Source of the DNA: an uncultured bacterium
GTDB lineage: Bacteria > Bacillota > Clostridia > Oscillospirales > Ruminococcaceae
Direction of reading: 5' to 3'
Length of the DNA stretch: 12,447 nucleotides
NCBI GenBank assembly: GCA_905214265.1
Contig: CAJMLQ010000090.1
Coordinates: 1-12,447 of the forward strand
The notes below the pieces were generated by a model. The model worked only from the letters and a program-made list of their open reading frames with translations. It ran no database searches and was not told the origin of the DNA. Shown here in pieces: positions 6,893-12,447 of the stretch (position 1 is the first letter of the stretch; the number at the start of each line of letters is the position of its first letter). The position numbers were made by a program, and so were the translations under genes.

Positions 6893-7627
6893 TTTTGTCA
6901 CCTCTTTGACTTTTGTTCCGGGTTTATTTTCCAGGCTGGAAAGAACCTCGAGATTTACGTTGTACTTTTTCGCCATCTCCACGGATCGGTTGTGGAGGAC
7001 CTGTGCGCCGCAGGAAGCCAGCTCCAGCATCTCGTCAAAGGAGATCTCCTCCAGTTTTTTCGCAGACTTAACAATCCGCGGATCGGCTGTATAAACACCG
7101 TCTACATCGGTAAAAATCTGACAAAGATCCGCCTTCAGCTCCGCCGCCAGCGCGACAGCGCTGGTATCTGAACCACCACGTCCAAGCGTTGTAATGTCGT
7201 CGTACCGGTTCATTCCCTGGAAACCAGCGACTACCACGATTTTCCGCTGATCCAGTTCCTTTTCCAGCCGTTCAGTGTCCACTTTCTTGATGCGGGCCTT
7301 AGAATGATTGGAATCTGTCAGGAACCCTGCCTGCCGGCCAGTCAGTGAAATCACCGGATAACCCAGCTTGGAAATCGCCATAGCAAGCAGTGAAATCGAA
7401 ATCTGCTCACCGGTGGAAAGCAACATATCCATCTCCCGTTTGCTGGGATTTGCATCAATTTCGTGGGCTTTTGCAATCAGATCATCCGTCGTGTCCCCCT
7501 GGGCGGACACCACCACCACCACATTGCATCCCTGCTTGTAAGTATCCGTAATAATTCGGGCAACGTTAAAAAGGCGCTCCGTATTGGCAACTGAAGAGCC
7601 GCCGAATTTCTGCACGATTAGTTTCAT
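6422..7627 (-). CDS. lysC: aspartate kinase
   Basis: Aspartokinase phosphorylates aspartate, the first step towards lysine, threonine, methionine and diaminopimelate. The protein has 401 residues, typical of the monofunctional Bacillus/Corynebacterium type. The kinase domain carries KFGGSSV (7-13) near the N-terminus and TLGRGGSDTSA (147-157). Two C-terminal ACT domains follow, at about 260-330 and 340-401, and these normally bind lysine or threonine. The ATG at 7627 has GGAGG 5 bases upstream. It follows hom by 33 bases and is the last gene of the operon, closed by the terminator at 6371-6406. An internal start at 6892 may give a separate beta subunit. Feedback specificity cannot be read from the sequence. 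Confidence 0.96.
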   Translation of the reverse strand: MKLIVQKFGGSSVANTERLFNVARIITDTYKQGCNVVVVVSAQGDTTDDLIAKAHEIDANPSKREMDMLLSTGEQISISLLAMAISKLGYPVISLTGRQAGFLTDSNHSKARIKKVDTERLEKELDQRKIVVVAGFQGMNRYDDITTLGRGGSDTSAVALAAELKADLCQIFTDVDGVYTADPRIVKSAKKLEEISFDEMLELASCGAQVLHNRSVEMAKKYNVNLEVLSSLENKPGTKVKEVTKMEKMLIKGVAKDDDVVRISVVGLPDKPGIAFRIFSMLASKKINVDIILQSVGRDGTKDISFTVPIDSRDAAVAALNDQMEMLGAQRIEVDEDVTKVSIVGAGMQSNPGVAAKMFEALYEADINIQMISTSEIKISVLIQKDLGIKALNAISEAFIK

Positions 7628-7660
7628 AAAAGCCTCCGTTTCTGATTCTCCCGCCTGGTA

Positions 7661-8905
7661 TTAATAATCAAGAACCCTGATTTTTCCAAGAACGCGATCC
7701 TCTCCATCCAGAATACCGGCCAGCACAGCTTCCAGCTGATACTCGGTCAGAGACGGCGTAACCAGCGCCAGCTCATCCTCCGGCTGTTCGCGCCGGGACA
7801 GGAACACAAGCTCTGGCATCTCGCCGCGAAGCCTTTCTGCCGTACGCTCCGGCTCCAAAGCCAGAATGCGCAGATAGAACGGATGCGGAATTCCCCGGTG
7901 ATCCACGACCAGGTTCTCCGTGCTGTCCTCCCAGGTGAGGGATTTGCTGGTCGTATTTGCTTTCGCAGCGTCGATCATATCCGCCACCACAGCGCTGGCG
8001 GTCGGAAATTTGCCTGCCCCGCGACCATAGAACACCACGTCGCCCGTCGCGTCCCCGCGGATCAAAATTCCATTGAATACATCGTCAATATTGGCCAGCT
8101 GGCTGTGCTTGGCGATAAAGGCCGGGAATACCGTTGCCGTCAACTTGCCGTCCTCCAGGCGCTTGGCCCGGCCAATCAGCTTGATGACGCCGCCCCAGTC
8201 TTCTGCATACGCCACATCCTCCAGTGTCAACGCTGTAATACCTTCCGTGTATACTGTATTTGGGTAAACATGCTTTCCGTACGCCAGCGAGGCAAGAATA
8301 CAAATTTTCCGGCAGGTATCATGCCCCTCTACATCCGCTGCAGGATTGCGTTCTGCATAACCCAGCTGCTGCGCCAGCTTTAGGGCCTCATCAAACCCCA
8401 TTTGCTCCTGAATCATTTTTGTTAGGATAAAATTCGTCGTGCCATTCAGGATGCCCGCGACTTCGCTGATTTCATTGGCGGCGAGGCACTGGTGCATCGG
8501 CCGGATGATAGGGATACCACCTCCGACGCTGGCCTCGAAGAAAAAGTTGACGTTGTGCTCCCGGGCAATTCGGAGCAACTCTGCTCCCTTGGCTGCCACC
8601 AGCTCCTTATTGGACGTGACAACACTCTTCCCCTTCTCCAAAAGGCATTTCACATAATCAAAGGCGGGAGAAAGCCCGCCCATCACCTCGGCAACGACCG
8701 TGATTTCCTCATCATTCAGTATCTGACGAAAGTCCTTTGTAAACTTCTCGCGATACGGCAGATTATCAAAGTCCCGGATATCCAGGATGTATTTTACTTC
8801 CATCTTCTGGCCGGCCTTCGCCTCAATGCTGTGCCGGTTCTTTTCAAACAGTTCGACTACGCCGGAACCCACTACGCCATGACCGAGTACTGCAACTTTT
8901 GCCAT
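7661..8905 (-). CDS. hom: homoserine dehydrogenase
   Basis: Homoserine dehydrogenase reduces aspartate semialdehyde to homoserine with NAD(P)H, at the branch towards threonine and methionine. The protein has 414 residues, somewhat short for the ACT-containing form. The dinucleotide loop is LGHGVVGSGV (7-16). The catalytic-domain signatures are EASVGGGIP (124-132), GILNGTTNFIL (151-161) and GRGAGKFPTASAV (294-306). Residues from about 341 correspond in place to an ACT domain, but the usual D-x-P-G-V-L loop after the first strand is replaced by LEPERTAERL. Effector binding may therefore be altered. The ATG at 8905 has only a weak upstream GGTGG. It begins 24 bases after the regulator gene and is followed by lysC, so the three probably form one operon. 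Confidence 0.96.
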   Translation of the reverse strand: MAKVAVLGHGVVGSGVVELFEKNRHSIEAKAGQKMEVKYILDIRDFDNLPYREKFTKDFRQILNDEEITVVAEVMGGLSPAFDYVKCLLEKGKSVVTSNKELVAAKGAELLRIAREHNVNFFFEASVGGGIPIIRPMHQCLAANEISEVAGILNGTTNFILTKMIQEQMGFDEALKLAQQLGYAERNPAADVEGHDTCRKICILASLAYGKHVYPNTVYTEGITALTLEDVAYAEDWGGVIKLIGRAKRLEDGKLTATVFPAFIAKHSQLANIDDVFNGILIRGDATGDVVFYGRGAGKFPTASAVVADMIDAAKANTTSKSLTWEDSTENLVVDHRGIPHPFYLRILALEPERTAERLRGEMPELVFLSRREQPEDELALVTPSLTEYQLEAVLAGILDGEDRVLGKIRVLDY

Positions 8906-8929
8906 TCCCGTTCCACCATCGCTTTCTTA

Positions 8930-9364
8930 TTATATTCTCTTCACGGATACAACGCCATAGACCGCGAGCAGATTTTTGATAATCTCGTCCGGATCCACCT
9001 CGTCCCGATTGATCCGCACGCTAATCGTCACGACCGCTACAGTGTCTACAGGAATGTTTTGATTCACCGTCAAAATATTGGCCCCAAGCTCATATAGCTT
9101 CTGAAGAACCCGGGACAAAACCCCAGGCTCGTCCGACAATTTAAAATAAAGGGTCCCGAGCTGGCCGTTCCCCTTTTCCTCATAAACCTGCACGTTGTCC
9201 TTGTATTTATAGTAAGCGCTGCGGGAAATTCCTACGATGCGGCATGCGTCCGACGAGTTCTTCGCCTGCGCTTTGGAAAGAAGCTGTTTCGCTTCGATCA
9301 CCTTCGTAAAGACATCCGGCAGAACGTCTGCGTTCACAATCAGGTATTGCGGCTTCTCGCTCAT
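8930..9364 (-). CDS. ACT-domain DNA-binding regulator (PheB/ThrR-like, UPF0735)
   Basis: A 144-residue protein with an N-terminal helix-turn-helix segment (about 22-55, including SDACRIVGISRSAYYKYKD) and a C-terminal ACT domain (about 70-144, with the effector-loop motif LSDEPGVLSRVL). ACT domains sense amino acids. From memory, members of this family in Bacillus include a threonine-responsive repressor of the hom operon (ThrR), which fits its position just before hom here. The ATG at 9364 has GGAGGG 7 bases upstream. The frame is open to 9454, but that extension overlaps the promoter and dyad and has no ribosome site. It probably represses its own operon through the dyad at 9429-9459; this is inference from position. 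Confidence 0.85.
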   Translation of the reverse strand: MSEKPQYLIVNADVLPDVFTKVIEAKQLLSKAQAKNSSDACRIVGISRSAYYKYKDNVQVYEEKGNGQLGTLYFKLSDEPGVLSRVLQKLYELGANILTVNQNIPVDTVAVVTISVRINRDEVDPDEIIKNLLAVYGVVSVKRI

Positions 9365-9384
9365 TGAAATCCCTCCATCATCAC

Positions 9385-9403
9385 ACATCCGAAAAGCGGA
9401 TGT
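9385..9403 (-). promoter_or_regulatory. leader hairpin before the regulator's ribosome site
   Basis: A perfect 7-base stem (ACATCCG, 9385-9391, with CGGATGT, 9397-9403) and 5-base loop lies in the predicted 5' leader. It is about 10 bases upstream of the GGAGGG ribosome site of the ACT-domain regulator. There is no T-run following it on the minus strand, so it is not a terminator in that direction. It could stabilise the transcript or affect initiation. Confidence 0.45.
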
Positions 9404-9428
9404 TTTCGTTGCGTTTCCGCTGCAAAAA

Positions 9429-9459
9429 TACAGTTGTAAATTAACCGTGTACAACTATA
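9429..9459. promoter_or_regulatory. candidate operator of the regulator-hom-lysC operon
   Basis: An inverted repeat of TACAGTTGTA (9429-9438) and TACAACTATA (9450-9459), with an 11-base spacer. Nine of ten arm positions are symmetric, and the inner seven (AGTTGTA/TACAACT) are perfect. The half-site centres are 21 bases apart, two helical turns, as expected for a dimeric repressor. The right arm covers the -10 box of the promoter at 9454-9482. Confidence 0.6.
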
Positions 9460-9482
9460 CCACGTTCTGGAAGAATCCACAA
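9454..9482 (-). promoter_or_regulatory. promoter of the regulator-hom-lysC operon
   Basis: On the minus strand TTGTGG (plus 9477-9482) and TATAGT (plus 9454-9459) are 17 bases apart. The -35 matches at 3 of 6 and the -10 at 5 of 6. The predicted transcript start is near 9447, giving a leader of about 83 bases. The overlap with the dyad at 9429-9459 supports a repressed promoter. No lysine riboswitch or T-box pattern was recognised in the leader. Confidence 0.55.
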
Positions 9483-9618
9483 TTTCGATAATTCCGCAAA
9501 ATTCCTCAATATTTCCACATATGTGCCTATTTTCTGCAATATTTATGCATTTCCGTGGTTTTTTTCTTGCTTTGAAAAGGAAATGAACATATTATACAAT
9601 ATCTGCAATCTCTTTGAA

Positions 9619-10962
9619 TTATTTCTTGGAATTTTTGAAATATTCCTTCTTATTTTGCACAACAGTTGTGCTCAAAACAAGTACAGCGGCAATATTAGGC
9701 ACTGCCATCAACAAGTTGAGCAGATCGGAAATTCCCCAAACCGCCTCCAGCGAAATCAGCGCTCCCACAAAGACCGCCCACAGATACAGACACCGGTAAA
9801 GAAGCCGGTATTCCCTTTTAGGCGTCAGGTATTCAATGGCTTTTTCGCCGTAATAACTCCATCCTAAAATGCTGGCCGAGGCGAAAAAGAAAATCGAAAC
9901 GGAAACAAAGCCGGAAGCATACCCTCCCAGCGCGCTTTCAAATGCAGAAGCCGTCAGCGCAGCTCCATTCAGCCCGGAAGAAAGGTCCCCCGCGGCCAGG
10001 ATCACCAGCGCGGTAACTGTGCACATTACCGTTGTGTCCAAAAACACCTCAATCACGCCCCAGAATCCCTGCCGGACCGCTGAATCGGTCTGAGCCGCCC
10101 CGTGAACGATGGGCGCGGATCCCATCCCCGCTTCGTTGGAAAAGACCCCTCTGGAAAGCCCCAATCTGACAGACCGCGACACCAGAAACCCAAACACGCC
10201 GCCGGATACCGCCGGGATCTGAAACGCCTCCCGAAACATCAGCGCAAAAATCCCCGGCAACTTTTCCGCATTACAGGTCAGCACAGCTGCCGCTGCCAGC
10301 AGATAAACCACCGCCATCACCGGCACCACCCGTTCCGTCAGCCGAGCGATCCGTTGGATCCCTCCGCAAAGCACCAGGCCGGTTAGTACCATCGTCACTG
10401 CGCCGGAAACCGCCTTCGGGATTCCGAAAGTCTCTAGCATAGCTCCCGCTACGGCATTGGATTGGGCCAAATTCCCGATGCCGAAGGACGCAGCCGCGCA
10501 GAGAACGGCAAACATAACCGCCAGCCACCGGCTCTCCATGCCTTTTTCAATGTAGTACATCGGCCCGCCCACAAGTTCGCCGCTGCGGTTTTTCTGCCGG
10601 TAAAGCACCGCCAGTACGATTTCCGAAAACTTCAGCGCCATACTGAAAATAGAACTGATCCCCATCCAGACAATGGCTCCCGGTCCCCCGCTGACCAGCG
10701 CCGTCGCTACTCCGGCGATGTTGCCCGTCCCAAGGGTTCCCGCCAGAGCCGTGGCCGTAGCCTGGAATGGGGAAATGGTCCCCTGTTTCTTCTCCCTGCT
10801 GCTTTTACGGAAAAGCCGACCAAAGGTTTCTCTCCAAACAACCGGAAAATGCAACAGCTGGAAAAATCCCAGCCGAACCGTCAAATAAATCCCCGCACCC
10901 GCTAAAACCAGCAGAAAAGCGGGACCAGTCGCCTCCTCAAGTCTCTCCCAAAACGACGGCAA
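9619..10962 (-). CDS. sodium:alanine symporter (AGCS family)
   Basis: A membrane transporter of the alanine or glycine:cation symporter family (AlsT/AgcS/DagA-like) that takes up alanine or glycine with sodium. The protein has 447 residues from a TTG at 10962, close to family length, and many hydrophobic helices. Family signatures are GTLGTGNIAGVATALVSGGP (75-94) and LVGGPMYYIEKGM (130-142). No ATG or GTG fits in frame near the expected N-terminus. The TTG places the first residues (PSFWERLEE) just before helix one, as in homologues, with AAAGG about 10 bases upstream. The frame is open to 11163, but that would run through hisE. It starts 62 bases after hisE. No terminator was found between its stop and the next promoter. 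The exact substrate is not determined by the sequence. Confidence 0.9.
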   Translation of the reverse strand: MPSFWERLEEATGPAFLLVLAGAGIYLTVRLGFFQLLHFPVVWRETFGRLFRKSSREKKQGTISPFQATATALAGTLGTGNIAGVATALVSGGPGAIVWMGISSIFSMALKFSEIVLAVLYRQKNRSGELVGGPMYYIEKGMESRWLAVMFAVLCAAASFGIGNLAQSNAVAGAMLETFGIPKAVSGAVTMVLTGLVLCGGIQRIARLTERVVPVMAVVYLLAAAAVLTCNAEKLPGIFALMFREAFQIPAVSGGVFGFLVSRSVRLGLSRGVFSNEAGMGSAPIVHGAAQTDSAVRQGFWGVIEVFLDTTVMCTVTALVILAAGDLSSGLNGAALTASAFESALGGYASGFVSVSIFFFASASILGWSYYGEKAIEYLTPKREYRLLYRCLYLWAVFVGALISLEAVWGISDLLNLLMAVPNIAAVLVLSTTVVQNKKEYFKNSKK

Positions 10963-10966
10963 AACC

Positions 10967-11010
10967 TCACAGCCTTTCGATGAAATTTTCTTTCGACTTC
11001 TGGGCTGTGA
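10967..11010 (-). promoter_or_regulatory. inverted repeat covering the transporter's ribosome site
   Basis: TCACAGCC (10967-10974) and GGCTGTGA (11003-11010) are perfect 8-base inverted arms with a 28-base loop, lying between hisE and the transporter. In the minus-strand RNA the 3' arm overlaps the GG of AAAGG, the only plausible ribosome site before the TTG start. Folding could therefore mask initiation. No T-run follows, so it does not look like a terminator. Confidence 0.4.
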
Positions 11011-11024
11011 AACGTCCTTATCAA

Positions 11025-11351
11025 TCAGGAATTCCTGTCCGTTTGATGAAAGGTTTTCAAATTGCCGATTTTCTGGCGGCGCTGTTCCAGAATATCCGTG
11101 ACATCCGACAGCTCCAGCCCCTGCTCCACCATCAGGACCATCATGTGGTAGATCAGGTCGCACATCTCATTGGCGAGTTCCTCTTTATCCTGGTTCTTTG
11201 CCGCGATGATCATCTCCGCGCATTCCTCGCCGCACTTTTTCAGGATTTTATCCAATCCCTTGTCAAACAGATAGCAGGTGTAGGAGCCCTCCTCGAAGTG
11301 CTCCTTGCGCTGCTTGACGACCTCATAAAGTCCTTCAATCGTTTCCTTCAT
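11025..11351 (-). CDS. hisE: phosphoribosyl-ATP pyrophosphatase
   Basis: HisE removes pyrophosphate from phosphoribosyl-ATP, the second step of histidine synthesis. The protein has 108 residues, a normal length for a stand-alone HisE. It is an all-alpha MazG-like fold with the metal-binding acidic motif GEECAEMIIAAK (41-52) and NEMCDLIYHMMV (61-72). The ATG at 11351 has GGAGG 7 bases upstream. Its start overlaps the end of hisI by 17 bases, so the two genes are translated in tandem rather than fused as in enteric HisIE. The frame upstream of the ATG is open to 11462, but lies inside hisI. Confidence 0.95.
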   Translation of the reverse strand: MKETIEGLYEVVKQRKEHFEEGSYTCYLFDKGLDKILKKCGEECAEMIIAAKNQDKEELANEMCDLIYHMMVLMVEQGLELSDVTDILEQRRQKIGNLKTFHQTDRNS

Positions 11352-11673
11352 CCTGACGCCTCCAAATTTCCTTAAAAAAGCAGCTGTAGTTTCCTGTGTG
11401 GCAGGCCACGCCCGTCTGTTCAACGGTAACCAGCAGCGTATCGTCGTCACAGTCGGCGACAATGCTCTTGACCTTCTGCAGATGTCCGCTGGTCGCGCCC
11501 TTGTTCCAAAGCTCCTGCCGGGAGCGGCTATAAAACCAGGTGTAGCCGGTCTCCATTGTCTTTTGCAGGCTTTCCCGATTCATATATGCCAGCATCAAAA
11601 CCGCGCCGTTTCTCTCCTCCACCACAATGGCCGGGATCAGGTCGCTTTTGATGAAATAACGGTCCAAATCCAT
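11335..11673 (-). CDS. hisI: phosphoribosyl-AMP cyclohydrolase
   Basis: HisI opens the adenine ring of phosphoribosyl-AMP, the third step of histidine synthesis. The protein has 112 residues, normal for the stand-alone enzyme. The metal site is visible: the acidic loop DCDDDTLL (74-81), C75, and ACHTGNYSCF (90-99) with C91 and C98. The C75/C91/C98 spacing agrees with the zinc-binding cysteines of the family. W46 to W56 cover the conserved FYSRSRQELWNKGATSGH substrate segment. The ATG at 11673 has AGGAGA 7 bases upstream and lies 13 bases after the trpS stop. trpS-hisI-hisE probably form one transcript. No other his genes are in the window. Confidence 0.96.
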   Translation of the reverse strand: MDLDRYFIKSDLIPAIVVEERNGAVLMLAYMNRESLQKTMETGYTWFYSRSRQELWNKGATSGHLQKVKSIVADCDDDTLLVTVEQTGVACHTGNYSCFFKEIWRRQDEGND

Positions 11674-11686
11674 TCTGCTTCTCCTG

Positions 11687-12447
11687 TCAGCCGTTGTATT
11701 TTCCAGCCTGCGCCTGAATCAGCTCCAGGTCCTCGAAATAGTTAATCCGCATGGCGCGCTTGACCTCGGACAGGGTCTGCGCCGCCGTTTCCCGCGCCGT
11801 GTTGCTTCCCTTTTTGAGGATCTCGTAAATGCCGGGAATGTCCTTTTCGTATTCCTTCCGCCGCTTCTGAATAGGCTCCAGCTCCTCCATCAGGACGCTG
11901 TAAAGGAACTTCTTCACCTTCACATCGCCCAAACCGCCCCGCTGGTAGTGAGCTTTCAACTCATCGAGATTGGCGTAATCCGGCAAATAGCGGGCAAAAT
12001 GGCCGTCGGTGCAGAAGGCGTCCAGATAGGTGAACACCGTGTTTCCTTCGATCTTTCCGGGGTCCTTGACTGCGATGTGGTCCGGGTCGGTATACATGCT
12101 CATGACCTTGGCCCGAATCTCGTCGGGGCTGTCGGCCAGATAAATGCAGTTGCCCAGGGATTTACTCATTTTGGCTTTCCCGTCGATACCGGGCAGCCGC
12201 AGACAGGCACTGTTCTGGGGGATCAAAGCGTCCGGCTCCACCAGAACCTCCGCGTAAATGGAGTTGAACCGCCTCACGATCTCCCGGGTCTGCTCGATCA
12301 TGGGCAGCTGGTCCTCGCCAACCGGCACGGTGGTGGCCTTAAACGCCGTAATGTCCGCAGCCTGGCTGATGGGATAGGTGAAAAAGCCCACGGGGATGCT
12401 GGCCTCAAAATTCCGCATCTGGATCTCCGATTTCACCGTGGGGTTCC
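11687..12447 (-). CDS. trpS: tryptophan-tRNA ligase, C-terminal part
   Basis: Tryptophanyl-tRNA synthetase charges tRNA-Trp with tryptophan. Only the C-terminal 252-253 codons are in the window; the gene continues beyond the right edge with its N-terminus and HIGH-type motif. The reading frame is open through the edge (N-P-T-V-K-S-E). Visible signatures are SIPVGFFTYPISQAADITAF near the start, PVGEDQLPMIEQTREIVRRF, and the KMSKS loop GKAKMSKSLGN. A C-terminal anticodon-binding helical region ends in a lysine-rich tail. The GTG at 12434-12436 is internal and not the real start. hisI follows after 13 bases. The pairing with his genes is unusual but simply looks like a shared transcript. Confidence 0.97.
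   Translation of the reverse strand, partial: NPTVKSEIQMRNFEASIPVGFFTYPISQAADITAFKATTVPVGEDQLPMIEQTREIVRRFNSIYAEVLVEPDALIPQNSACLRLPGIDGKAKMSKSLGNCIYLADSPDEIRAKVMSMYTDPDHIAVKDPGKIEGNTVFTYLDAFCTDGHFARYLPDYANLDELKAHYQRGGLGDVKVKKFLYSVLMEELEPIQKRRKEYEKDIPGIYEILKKGSNTARETAAQTLSEVKRAMRINYFEDLELIQAQAGKYNG

Noticed and set aside
8492..9097. 201-codon plus-strand open frame across hom and the regulator
   Set aside because: It overlaps two well-supported genes and shows no domain. It is a shadow frame.
9516..9525. Perfect palindrome CACATATGTG
   Set aside because: Ten bases in an AT-rich spacer can arise by chance. It is upstream of the -35 box and has no second copy that I found.
9591..9596. TATAAT on the minus strand after the transporter
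   Set aside because: No acceptable -35 lies 16-18 bases upstream, and a better placed promoter exists closer to the regulator.
9365..9618. Lysine riboswitch or T-box before the hom/lysC operon
   Set aside because: The leader is only about 80 bases, with one small hairpin. It is too short, and the conserved T-box and lysine-aptamer elements were not seen.
10963..11163. Longer N-terminus for the sodium:alanine symporter
   Set aside because: It would lie within hisE in another frame, and the added residues are not like the family. The TTG at 10962 gives the expected length.

Overview
The window looks like chromosome of an anaerobic, spore-forming member of the Clostridia, perhaps Oscillospiraceae-like. 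The grounds are a sigma-K-type sporulation factor, a PyrK/PyrD class 1B dihydroorotate dehydrogenase pair, a Bacillus/Clostridium-style aspartokinase and Gram-positive ribosome binding sites. The placement is inference; no rRNA or other taxonomic marker is present.

Layout, left to right. (1) 1-473, plus strand: the 3' half of sigK. Homology to sigK begins abruptly at an AATGA pentamer (117-121), and the 116 bases before it are not sigK. This is the structure expected at the edge of a skin-type intervening element that is excised during sporulation. (2) 533-3565, minus strand: one large cytoplasmic GH106-like glycoside hydrolase with its own near-consensus promoter at 3669-3697. (3) 3841-4043: a strong minus-strand terminator preceded by a 44-codon frameshifted remnant of an acyl-CoA synthetase C-terminus. 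(4) 4046-6226, minus strand: pyrK-pyrD-ruvX, which pairs pyrimidine synthesis with an rRNA maturation nuclease. (5) 6371-9482, minus strand: an operon of an ACT-domain regulator, homoserine dehydrogenase and aspartokinase, with a promoter carrying a dyad over its -10 box and a strong terminator at its end. (6) 9619-12447, minus strand: trpS (incomplete at the right edge), hisI, hisE and an alanine/sodium symporter.

The genes are mostly housekeeping: the start of the aspartate-family pathway, UMP synthesis, two early steps of histidine synthesis, tryptophan charging and amino acid uptake. All except the sigK fragment lie on the minus strand.

I found no defence system, CRISPR array, tRNA, rRNA or insertion sequence. 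The most interesting signals are the interrupted sigK with a 46-base nested dyad in the adjoining DNA, the candidate operator in front of the threonine/lysine operon, and the acyl-CoA synthetase remnant that still carries its reading-frame signature and lies just ahead of an intact terminator.
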